A stretch of DNA of 64,000 nucleotides, from positions 62,001 to 126,000 of the forward strand of contig CATKHK010000090.1 in NCBI GenBank assembly GCA_949751835.1, in the 5' to 3' direction. Each line of letters starts with the position of its first letter. Position 1 is the first letter of the stretch. The stretch is from Blepharisma japonicum (lineage: Eukaryota > Ciliophora > Heterotrichea > Heterotrichida > Blepharismidae). Below are positions 56,501 through 64,000 of the stretch, piece by piece. The position numbers were made by a program, and so were the translations under genes. The notes beneath the pieces are model-generated. The model was not told the DNA's origin. It saw only the letters and a list, made by a program, of their open reading frames with translations, and did not search any database.

Positions 56501-57350
56501 TATCATCTGTAGCTTCTACTTGAGTTAATGAACCTTCGACTTCCTCTTCTTCTTCTTCTTCAGTTTCTTCAACAGCTTCTTCAGTATCTTCTTGAGTCTC
56601 TGAGCTTTCAGCTGGTGCTTCTTCAACTGCTGCTTCTTCTTCAGCTGGTGCTTCTTCAGTTGCTGCTGCTTCTTCAGTTGCAGCTTCTTCTTCAGTTGCT
56701 GCTGCTTCTTCAGTTGCAGCTTCTTCTTCAGCTGGTGCTTCTTCTTCAGCTGGTGCTTCTTCAGTTGCTGCTGCTTCTTCAGTTGCAGCTTCTTCTTCAG
56801 CTGGTGCTTCTTCAACTGCTGCTTCTTCAGTTGCAGCTTCTTCTTCAGCTGGTGCTTCTTCTTCAGCTGGTGCTTCTTCAGTTGCTGCTGCTTCTTCAGT
56901 TGCTGCTTCTTCTTGAGTCTCCGAGCTTTGGGCTGCTTCTTCTTGAGTTTCTGAGCTTTGAGCTGCTTCTTCACTTGTTACTTCTTCTTGAGAGTCAGAG
57001 GTCTCTTCAGCGGCAGGTGCTTCTTGAGTTTCTGCAGAGCTTTCTTCAGTTGTTGTCTCTTCTGGGGTCGTTTCAGTAGATTCCGCAGTAAAAGTACTAG
57101 AATCCTGAGTTTCTGCTTCTGTGCTGGTATCAACTGATGACTCTTCAGCAGTTTGGGTCTCAGTTGGGGCATATTCTTGAGACTCAGCAGTCGTGGTCTC
57201 ACCAGTGCTTTCACCTGCAGTTTCTTCTTGAGATAATTGAATGAAGATTTGGTTGTTATCTAATTTTTGCTGATTAATATCGCTTTTGATAGCTAGAGTT
57301 CCTTGGAAAAGTATCAAAATCCACAAGGCAATCCAAAGTTTCCTTGACAT
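53505..57350 (-). CDS. Secreted, highly acidic repeat protein
   Basis: A 1281-aa protein from ATG 57350 (MSRKLWIALWILILFQGTLA, signal peptide) to TAA 53505. Residues about 40-290 are Ser/Thr/Glu-rich, then Glu/Ala low complexity (EEAPAEEEA units). From about residue 340 come eight modules of 75-110 residues, each a helix rich in Asp/Glu, a short GxTVxVGxxT strand and another helix. Modules 1-2-3 resemble modules 4-5-6 in order, so a triplet was itself duplicated. Between modules 3 and 4 lies an eight-residue acidic repeat (DEVDVDDV, DEVDKDDI and variants, about 55150-55340). Basic residues are very rare. A Ca2+-binding matrix or secretory-granule role is plausible but inferred. No TGA is used. 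Confidence 0.85.
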   Translation of the reverse strand: MSRKLWIALWILILFQGTLAIKSDINQQKLDNNQIFIQLSQEETAGESTGETTTAESQEYAPTETQTAEESSVDTSTEAETQDSSTFTAESTETTPEETTTEESSAETQEAPAAEETSDSQEEVTSEEAAQSSETQEEAAQSSETQEEAATEEAAATEEAPAEEEAPAEEEAATEEAAVEEAPAEEEAATEEAAATEEAPAEEEAPAEEEAATEEAAATEEEAATEEAAATEEAPAEEEAAVEEAPAESSETQEDTEEAVEETEEEEEEEVEGSLTQVEATDDTEETEQATSDSSTEEEESSTEEESSIGNEDVAESMEDTQEEIEEDNLENAEEKMTDADDLEDSIEELEDISAENSENGYVILDEDTLEDVNEAYQEILWNLDESATVEINGQTLTYEDIQAATENTDQLLADLDENDAEYVTFSESGPLYLDEDEAEIVEDVNEANEVLVSTETTQTLTLDDVDELIDYYTEAVEVLEEGETIDTIVGEDQTAEEVNELIVSLEEIQDDMEDGDLVTIDTTTMTYTIYDGDTIEEGEEDREDLVDEVADLQEYYDETQEEIAEGQIEKTEDDLEDLIDDLEDVDELLEEGDTVLVGEQTFTQEDIQGLIQEAENYIDNLDEEDAESVTYNLGTETISYVNEDQYDLKEEVEDEGYLVNQEVIDIENDMDEDEVDEDEDDIDEVDIDDIDEVDVDDVDEVDKDDIDEVDEDDIDEVDVDDVDEIDEDDIDEIDVDEAEVEASTTTNILVPTETGETEDLDEDEEEDLEALNDAIDELEEIEKSTYEEYTGNAQIIEADTLEDILDAYADVLEYMDEDETVVISGVTYTYTEVQEEYNEIEQTLDELEENDADALLITDDDEIVLADEDTLDEAEEIQEANEVQATDENYVLMDYEDVEELLDWLEDVELAEGETVSTVLGANLTSSDVDELVISLENMLDDMEEDGDDLVKVNLSTGTYEIAEGDFVDDEADRIEDLDEEVEDLEDVYNDHLEDGTTSSLTDEEAEDLQDDLEDVLDLMNEGDTITVGELTLDTAGVEALLEDVDEFVKTYDENDAVEASYSEGATSIVYADEDEVDLKDETEDLEEIYNEFSAQAETGSITTTIDDSEDKIDEIEDVLDVLPEDGTIVVGTNTYTAADLDEKIVANEDFIDELEDEDAEGATIDLTTGEKTYIEEDLLDLQEDYNDIVSDLVSNEDGTFTMTEDTVDDFIDWLEDVIDYLDDNDLESITISGYEVTEEGAEAYLALLEDWADELDDSDNNAVTVVPGSNTFMYVEVED
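55150..55340 (-). repeat. Eight-residue acidic tandem repeat inside the acidic protein
   Basis: 24-bp period coding for DEVDxDDx about eight times. The plus strand reads as a run of tcatcaatatcatc-like units. Confidence 0.8.
56560..56930 (-). repeat. Glu/Ala low-complexity tract inside the acidic protein
   Basis: Imperfect repeats of cagctggtgcttcttc and cagttgctgctgcttc units on the plus strand encode APAEEEAPAEEEA and ATEEAAATEEA blocks. Prone to length variation. Confidence 0.8.
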
Positions 57351-58230
57351 TTTAAAATATTACTATGCGTTTTCCAATAGGCTAATGGCCTTGCTGTATT
57401 TTTTAGAAAATTTTTGATGGGGTTGAAGCATAAAATAAAAAGATTAGAAGATAGCGAATAGATAGGGATTCCTGTTTTGGAGGATGAGTTAATTTAAAAC
57501 GTAAAAAAAATTGTTTTAATTAGAAAATTAATTATTGATATAATTTGAAGTCTGGCATGATGATATATAAAGAAGAAGTCTGCATAGAATTGATAAAGTT
57601 TGATAGAAAATAATATAGACTTAGATGAAATGATAAATCCTTTAAGGGTAAGGAAATTAATAAAAATGATTTTCATGTGAAATAATTGGCGCTTTCTCAT
57701 TTCAGCAGATTTCTGGAATATTTAGATAGTCTTATTATATAGATTTTTTAATAAACTAAGCTAATTCATTGTCTGAGCAATGTGACCCTTAAGATTTGCT
57801 TATAGGCGTTAATCTGATTTTAATAAATTTTGCAAAAATACATCAATATATTTTTGTAAGCCTATAAAGAATTTTTATGCCACTAATTTTAATCATTTTT
57901 AAATCATAAAGTAAGTAGCTAACTGTTAAGACAATAATAAAAGTGTTATAAATATATATACGAGCCACAAATATACAAATAACTAAATTTAATTGCTGAT
58001 CAACCAAAAATTATATCGATATTTTTATAATTATCCATTAAATCTATTGATAAAAATTGATTTAACTAAGAGTTAAAGACATTTAATTATATAAACTGAT
58101 TATGAAGATTTGAAATAAAATAATCATTAAATTAAGCAACATAGCATAAAAGAAATAATGCTTGATTAATTTTATTATTATTATTAAATAGATTTTTCAT
58201 ATTTTTATTCACTTGACTATCTATCAAATC
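57351..58230. other. AT-rich spacer, no gene
   Basis: A 68-codon frame at 57494-57700 is likely chance. Nothing else recognised. Confidence 0.6.
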
Positions 58231-59910
58231 TTAACTCCAAGCACTCTTAAGATTCAATTGAAATTCTGTGTTGGCTTTTCCATTTTGACTTGTAATTTTT
58301 TTAACTTGTATTGGCGATATATCTCCATTCGGATCAATAATCAATTCAGATTTTTCATCAGTTAAGCTGCTGCTTGAATTTTCTTGTTTTTCTTTAAACA
58401 ATACCGAAGAACTTATTTTTTTCTTAATTTTTGGTCTCAATTCTTCGTCACTTGAATTACTGTCAGAAATTTCTTCTAATTTGATTTTCGGGCTTCTAAG
58501 TTTAGGATTAAGATTTATGATGTTTTCTCTATATTTTCTTTCACTATGATTATTCAATATTGGAAAACTTTTGGGACCAAGCCTTGGACCAGCCTTCAGT
58601 GGCGGAGCTGGTATATCGAACTTTCCAGGAGTAAATCTAATAGGAGGTTGAGGATAAGAAAGAAGAGGAGGAGGAGGAGGAGAAAGAGGATGAGAAGGAG
58701 GAGGAGAAGGAGAAGGAGGAGGAGAAGGAGAAGGAGAAGGAGATGAAGAAGAAGAAGGATGAGTTTTTACCGGGGATGCAGGCCCAGAATTTTCTCCTCC
58801 CTTTATATCACTATTTTGGCTTATTGCATCAGAGCCTTTTGTATCCAAAGGCGAAAGTTTCAAGGATTTTCTCTTAGTTTTTTTAGGTCCTTTTGGGTCT
58901 TTTTTTATTATTCCAATATTATAATCTTCCCAACCTTCTTTCTTAGCATTTCAAAATGAAAATTTGGGAAAGGAAAAAAACACAGGGCTGCCTGCAGAAG
59001 TGATTGCTGGATAACCCTCTGATAATTCAAAGCTTAGCGGTTCTAAATCTTTTGAGCTATTTTCTGTCATATTAACAACACAGCCTTTAGTATTTGTTCT
59101 TCCGTTCTTGGGATCATGCCCGCCGACAATAAAAACTTTATCACCATCAATCCCACATGCTGGTTTAGCACACTTAAGAGCCAGCATAAAATTCTCCTTA
59201 ACAAATCCAAGAGATTTCAAATTTAAACTGTAAACATTTTTATTCATTTTGATCTTTCCATTAATATTGACACTATACCCACCAACAAAATAAATTTTCA
59301 TATCATATAAAAACACTCCAGGAAACATAATATCATTTAATGGAAATCCTTTGTCATATTTTGGCTTCATTTTCCCCTCGTCTTCTTTTTCGATAACTTT
59401 TCTTGGGATAAACAAAGTGACATCACCGTTTTTTTCTGAGATTTCTAAATATTCCCAGAAATGGTTTTCTATGCTGTATCTCATTAAAGGTGCTGGCTCT
59501 TCATTGAGATATAAAGTTTCGTCATCAGCCTCAATAAGGCCTCCGATATAATAAATGAAGTTATTATATTCAATGAAAGTTCCTTCTTTGGCTGGAATTG
59601 GTAAACCGCATATAGTGTCGAGTTTCATCAAATCAACATCAGCAATACAAGCATCATTAGTTAGACAGGAATTAGAATCAGTACCACCTGCAAGCATAAT
59701 CCTACTTTTTGATAAATAGCCAATTGCTACTTCAGTATGAAGATTAAAAGTATCTGGAATCTGGAATTTACTAATTTTTGCATCATGGTGCACCTGGAGT
59801 ATTTTTTTGTTAAGTCTGTTGAAATAAAAAAACTCAGGAACTTTTAAGTCTCCTTTTTCCTTTCTCTTTTTCTGAGCTGCAACATCTTCCCTTGAAACAC
59901 AAGCTCCCAT
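58231..59910 (-). CDS. N-acylated kelch-like protein with proline-rich C-terminal region
   Basis: A 559-aa protein from ATG 59910 to TAA 58231, read through TGA in FSFWNAKKEG. The N-terminus MGACVSRED is a good N-myristoylation site (Gly2, Ser6) with Cys4 available for palmitoylation. Residues about 60-310 show kelch-type GG doublets at repeat spacing: IMLAGGTDSN, FIYYIGGLIE, KIYFVGGYSV and KVFIVGGHDP. The C-terminal 230 residues or so are disordered. They hold a Pro/Ser tract (PSPSPSPPPSPSPPPS) like formin FH1 or SH3/profilin-binding segments, and clustered Ser near acidic residues. A membrane-anchored scaffold is plausible; no enzymatic domain is seen. Confidence 0.75.
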
Positions 59911-59979
59911 TTTTAGTTAAAATTTAGGGTTCTCATCTTAATACTCACTTATAAATTTTTTTTAATGATTAAAAAGACT

Positions 59980-60108
59980 AAAGTGTTGGGATTTGGCCAG
60001 CCCATGCTCCTAAGAGCACACCTGTGGCTGTTAATCCTCAATTATATTGTTGGGAGCTCTGCGAGATCCCTATGTTTAAGCTCTAGGTCTCGGCATTACG
60101 CTAAAAAC
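59980..60108 (-). ncRNA. Candidate structured non-coding RNA
   Basis: A segment of about 125 bp much richer in G and C than its flanks and not open in any frame. Stem 1 (plus-strand notation) has GGATT against AATCC, then GGCCA against TGGC, and a TGCTC-CTAA-GAGCA hairpin tip. An AT-rich hinge (tcaattatattgtt) follows. Stem 2 has CGAGATC against GGTCTCG, or alternatively GGGAGCTC against GAGATCCC. On the minus strand the segment ends shortly before a T5 run, a possible RNA polymerase III terminator. Two hairpins with a hinge recall H/ACA RNAs, and an ACA sits near the minus-strand 3' end. The class is unproven. Confidence 0.4.
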
Positions 60109-60698
60109 GTCATTTTTCAATGATAATATTGAATAAAACTTTTTATATTTATTTTTTTATACAATAAATTGTGAACTATGAATTATTTTATAAATATTTG
60201 AAGTGATTTTATAAAATGATGTGAAAATTCTTATGTTAATGCATATCTAGAATAATTTTTTTTGGGTTTAAATTTGACTATTTAAATCATCAATTGCCAG
60301 AGAATATGGAATTTTAAACAATTTCTTAATAAACATTAAAATTCACCTAAAAAATGGAGAGAAGATATTTACCTTTCAAAATTTATTAATCTGACACAAA
60401 AACATTAAAACGTAAAAACAATTGTTATATTTTAAATATTTTGGCTTTCATCCCGTTTGTTTTAAATAAATTCTTTATATCAATTTTCAAATTTCTCTTA
60501 ATATAAAGATAATTTTTTCTTAATCTCCTTTAAATTAAAATATTTATAATTTAGACATGATTCGCTCAATTTAATGCTCTCCTAATATCAAATTTCTTGA
60601 TGAGCAACTTTTACTGAATAATTTTGTACGACATAATTAAAACCACACCAAAGCCAATAATCGCCATAATTTTCTATAGAGAACTATTATAATATTTA
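60109..60698. other. AT-rich spacer, no gene
   Basis: Nothing recognised upstream of the TPR gene. Confidence 0.6.
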
Positions 60699-61226
60699 AT
60701 GTTACCCTTGGAGATCAATAAGAACAGCTATTCAAGCCTTTGCAGACTTGGGATTAGGTATGCCGATGCCTATATGCCATGTGAAGCATTTCAATGCTTC
60801 ATTAAAGCTATCCATTTAGGCCATGCAAGAGGAGAAGCATGGATCAATCTTGGAATTTTATATGAAATATTTGACCAATTTGATCAAGCAAGAAATGCTT
60901 ATTTAGAAGCTAAAAAGATAAGAAACACAATGAGTATTGGAAGGCTAATGCTGAAAAATGTTGGAACTCTGAAGAAAAAAGACCTTAAGTTTGTGCACCC
61001 ATTAGAAGATGACAAAGAAAGTGAAGGAAAAATAAGGCGAAAAAGGCAAAGAGTTGAAGAATTTGAGGAGTTAGGAAGACCTGGAAAAAAACTCCAGCTA
61101 AGGAAAGAAGATATAATGCCAAAGTTATGCTCAGCTCCAAGCTTGAATGAAATTCAAAGCCAAATAGAAAAAACCGATTTTTCGATCTTAGAAGAAATTG
61201 CGAAATTTCTGTCACCATTAAACTAG
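60699..61226 (+). CDS. TPR-containing protein with basic tail
   Basis: A 175-aa protein from ATG 60699 to TAG 61224-61226. Two TPR units are visible, RYADAYMPCEAFQCFIKAIH and AWINLGILYEIFDQFDQARN, giving an anti-parallel helix pair suited to peptide binding. The C-terminal half is Lys/Arg-rich (EGKIRRKRQRVEEFEELG, RPGKKLQLRKED), possibly a nuclear localisation signal, and helical at the end. TPR repeats of the AxxxxGxxYxxxxxxxxA type also occur in Ssn6/Cyc8-like co-repressors, but two units are too few to place it. Confidence 0.75.
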   Translation: MLPLEINKNSYSSLCRLGIRYADAYMPCEAFQCFIKAIHLGHARGEAWINLGILYEIFDQFDQARNAYLEAKKIRNTMSIGRLMLKNVGTLKKKDLKFVHPLEDDKESEGKIRRKRQRVEEFEELGRPGKKLQLRKEDIMPKLCSAPSLNEIQSQIEKTDFSILEEIAKFLSPLN

Positions 61227-61786
61227 GATTCACCAATATAGTAAAAACAATGTATTTAAAAGTTTTTTTGCTAATTATAAAAGATTAAATATTGGTCTGA
61301 TCAAGCTGTTTTTATTCTGATTATTTAAAATTTCAATGAATTTAAATTGCTGTTGCCCAACTAAAATGTCAGTAAATTAAGTATAAAATTATGAAATTTG
61401 TGTGTTCTGACATCTATTTATAAAATAAATTTGAATTTTAGGACCTCAATTTTATATCAAGTTGTATATAAATTATCATAGTTAGATTATGAGATAAACT
61501 ATTTATTCTATATCTAATCTTCTCAATAGAATTGTGTAGATTTTATGCTGCTTCCGCAAAATATCAATAAAACAATAAGTGCTTTATTGAAAATCGCTAT
61601 AATTGTATATTTGATTTGAATGACAAAAAGTTCTGAATTATAATTATTTATAAAAATTAATTTCATTATTTTAAGAGCACTTAATATAACAGGAAATTAT
61701 ATGATAAAGAAAAACAGAATTAAGGCTTTTCAAATTATTGAAATTTACTAAAGCTATTTTTGGAAATTTATTAAATTAATATAGTA
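61227..61786. other. AT-rich spacer, no gene
   Basis: Nothing recognised. Confidence 0.6.
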
Positions 61787-62770
61787 ATGGGAAACCAAAT
61801 AGGAATTGATATAGGGCCTGTATATATCAGAATTGCAGTACTTATTCATGAAGATTATGATAAATCTTTATCATCTATTTATCTCCAAACACATTTTGGA
61901 GTTATCTACTTTTTCAAGTTCCTCAAAGAAGAGTACCGTTCTTTTGAATCTTTTCCTATATATGAAAAAATTATTAAACACAAAAATATTCCCGTCACTA
62001 TCACAGGGATGAGATTTGATGGAATGCATCAAACTTTAAGCGACTATTACGATTTTATACATGACACTGTTATGACAAGCCAATGCATTTCAAAAGCTCT
62101 TGATACTCTAAATACATTATCTCCCAATAGCTTTTTTTACTATGGAGGATCTTGCACCAGAATCAATGTTATCTACCGCGGCCAGCCTGAAAACACCACA
62201 AAAATACCAATATCAGCCAGCATTTATCCTTGTTTAATCGTCAATGTCAGAGAAGGTCTCAGCATCTACAAGTTTTCATCCCCAGACTCTTGTGAAAAAG
62301 TCAGCGGAACAAGTATAGGCTCATCCAGCTTTTGAGGACTAATAAAGCTTTGCACAAACTATAAAACCCCTGAAGAAGCTATAGAAGAAGCTACTCTAGG
62401 AAATAATGAACAAGCTGATTTAACAGTTGGGGATATTTATGGAGGAGATTACTCCAGCATCGGCCTAGGAGCTGATATTATAGCTTCATCTTGTGCCAAA
62501 CTTACGAGAAAAACTGCAAATTCAAGAGATTTAGCGAGATCTTTGTTGGTAATGTTTGCTTATAATTTGACTTTGATTGCTTATATGGTGTCGAGGGTGG
62601 AGATGATTGAAAATATTGTAGTTATTGGCAATGCAGTGAGCCCACCTTTGTTTATGCATAAGGCACAGGAAAGTGTGAATTTTTGGTCAAGAGGGAGCGG
62701 GAAATTGATTTTTTCAGAATATGGAGCATATATGGGAGCTCTTGGAGCTTTACTTCAGAACAATCAGTAG
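61787..62770 (+). CDS. Divergent type II pantothenate kinase
   Basis: A 327-aa protein from ATG 61787 to TAG 62768-62770, read through TGA 62333-62335 (SSSFWGLIK). It matches eukaryotic PanK over its length: KVSGTSIGSSSFWGL (family GTSLGGGTFxGL), EAIEEATLGNNEQADLTVGD, IYGGDYSSIGL, NSRDLARSLLVMFAYNL, NIVVIGNAVS and YGAYMGALGALL. PanK commits pantothenate to CoA synthesis. Differences from the consensus lie in the phosphate-binding loop (IGIDIGPVYIRIAV in place of DIGGTxxK), in YGGSCTRIN where PanKs have GGGAYKF-like sequence, and in VNVREGLSI in place of VNIGSGVSI. Family membership is firm; activity is uncertain. Confidence 0.85.
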
Positions 62771-64000
62771 TTATAGGATTGGAATTATATTATTCAATTT
62801 GATAGAAAATTATATATAAATATAGCCACATAAAATATTAAGTAACTAATCTTTAAATTATTTTTTATTATGACATAGAAAATTAGAGAAAAGATAGTTT
62901 TTGAAGTAATATTTTGATTAAATCCATTTGTTTATAAGCAAATTCATTTGAAACATGACTTTTTCTTATTTCTAGCTGAATTCGTTTTTGCATTATATTT
63001 ATTTTTATTGTTCATCTTTTTTATATTCACAATTGAGACTTGGCAATTAATAAACAGCACAATAGGAATCCTGAACTGCAAAATAAAATTTTTATATATT
63101 AATTCTCTTGGATTTCTAGTTTCCTTAAATTCATATCGTCATTGAAATCTCTAAGCAGAGCAATAGCCTTTAAGTGTAAATTATAAAATAATGACTTCTT
63201 TAAAAAATTAGCCTGCTTTAAAAAAATTTTAGAATTCTAATTATTTTGCTTAATTAAAAATTTAAGACATTTTTTCCTTTATTTTAAATTTATAGTAAAC
63301 CATTGGAATTTTTGAAAGAGTTTAGACTTGAAATTTACTATGCTAATACTTTAAAGCATTTAAATCTCAATTCCTAAAATATTTTCTTACTGTTTGCATA
63401 TTTTTTGATTAATTGCTGAGCCATTTAAAGGGCTAGAAGCCATTTACTGCTATCACAAAAAATACAAAGATTTATATATTAAGGTTAACAATATATTTCA
63501 TATGTTGAATTATCTTTTAATATCCTTGGCTAAAATCAAGGTATATCATAATTAAGTATAAATTAACGATTTCAATTTCAACACGATGTATAATAGCTAA
63601 AATAATTGTAAAAATCTTTAATTTCAATAGCCCTATTACGATTTTCAAAAATAATAAATTTCTAGTCAAGCTCTTTAAAATAAGCCAGAAAATAACGACT
63701 AGTTATCATATGCCAGCGATGAAAATTCTTTACAAGCGATAATTTAAGGGCTACTTCAACTTACAACTCAAATCTTCATTCTTCCTAGACGACTTTAGAC
63801 CTAAAATTCTAGATTTTCAGCCAAAATCTCTTTATTATATGGAGTCTCACATACCTGATGCAAAATAAAATAAAATTCCTTCTGAAAAAAGAAAATTCTA
63901 TCACATAAATAGGATAATATCATATCCAGCATACCAGCTTTATAAAAAATCGTTTCCTCTCAGAGAACTTTTCTTAACGTTTATTGACCATTTTTCAGTC
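62771..64000. other. AT-rich end region, no gene recognised
   Basis: No frame with TGA read as Trp gives a convincing protein on either strand, and no RNA gene is evident. A gene may begin beyond the window. Confidence 0.5.

Noticed and set aside
57494-57700. 68-codon frame on the minus strand
   Set aside because: Ile/Phe/Lys-rich, no paralogue or domain, lies in a spacer of uniform AT composition.
62948-63145. 65-codon hydrophobic frame on the plus strand
   Set aside because: Starts on TTG; the nearest ATG is in another frame; Phe/Leu-rich composition is what AT-rich DNA gives by chance.
1-64000. CRISPR arrays, prokaryotic operons or insertion sequences
   Set aside because: Gene content is wholly eukaryotic, no regularly spaced direct repeats or transposase frame were seen.

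Overview
ORGANISM. This is an AT-rich nuclear segment from a ciliate-like protist in which TGA is read as tryptophan. At least fourteen genes run straight through in-frame TGA codons, often at positions where the family or a paralogue in the window has Trp. Every gene I could close ends on TAA or TAG. That code (UGA=Trp, UAA/UAG=stop), short intergenic distances and a lack of obvious introns fit a heterotrich ciliate such as Blepharisma; this assignment is inference. Standard-code ORF finding breaks most genes here at TGA, so the coordinates below join those pieces.

LAYOUT. 0.2-6.4 kb: minus-strand trio packed 11-17 bp apart (syntaxin-17-like SNARE, anoctamin/TMEM16, SAM methyltransferase), then a plus-strand ArfGAP. 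6.4-10.8 kb: two monoglyceride-lipase-like hydrolases (the second without its nucleophile serine), a 3-hydroxyacyl-CoA dehydrogenase and a 4-TM protein. 9.2-19.9 kb: a duplication patchwork with a decayed second dehydrogenase tail, a second 4-TM gene, and two tandem copies of a large otubain-like deubiquitinase fused to an RBR ubiquitin ligase; the second copy is cut by a TAA. 20-27.4 kb: two more hydrolases, a gene split at an AAA-TAA site, an actin pseudogene and duplicated promoter/5' fragments. 28-33.8 kb: hypothetical proteins, a tandem CCCH zinc-finger protein, and a DAF-36/Neverland-type Rieske sterol desaturase. 33.8-37.6 kb: three tandem mitochondrial carriers plus a decayed fourth. 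37.6-39.4 kb: gene-free, with one probable structured RNA. 39.4-46.1 kb: hypothetical genes and two NRF-6-type acyltransferases. 47-53.2 kb: one giant conserved protein with a single frame break. 53.5-57.4 kb: a secreted, extremely acidic repeat protein. 58.2-64 kb: an acylated kelch-like/proline-rich protein, a second candidate structured RNA, a TPR protein, a divergent type II pantothenate kinase, and a gene-free end.

THEMES. Lipid handling recurs: hydrolases, dehydrogenase, carnitine-type carriers, sterol desaturase, acyltransferases, pantothenate kinase (CoA) and anoctamin. These genes lie on both strands, so this is clustering and not an operon. Local duplication with decay is the second theme. 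The most unusual item is the otubain-RBR fusion, which places ubiquitin removal and ubiquitin ligation in one polypeptide.
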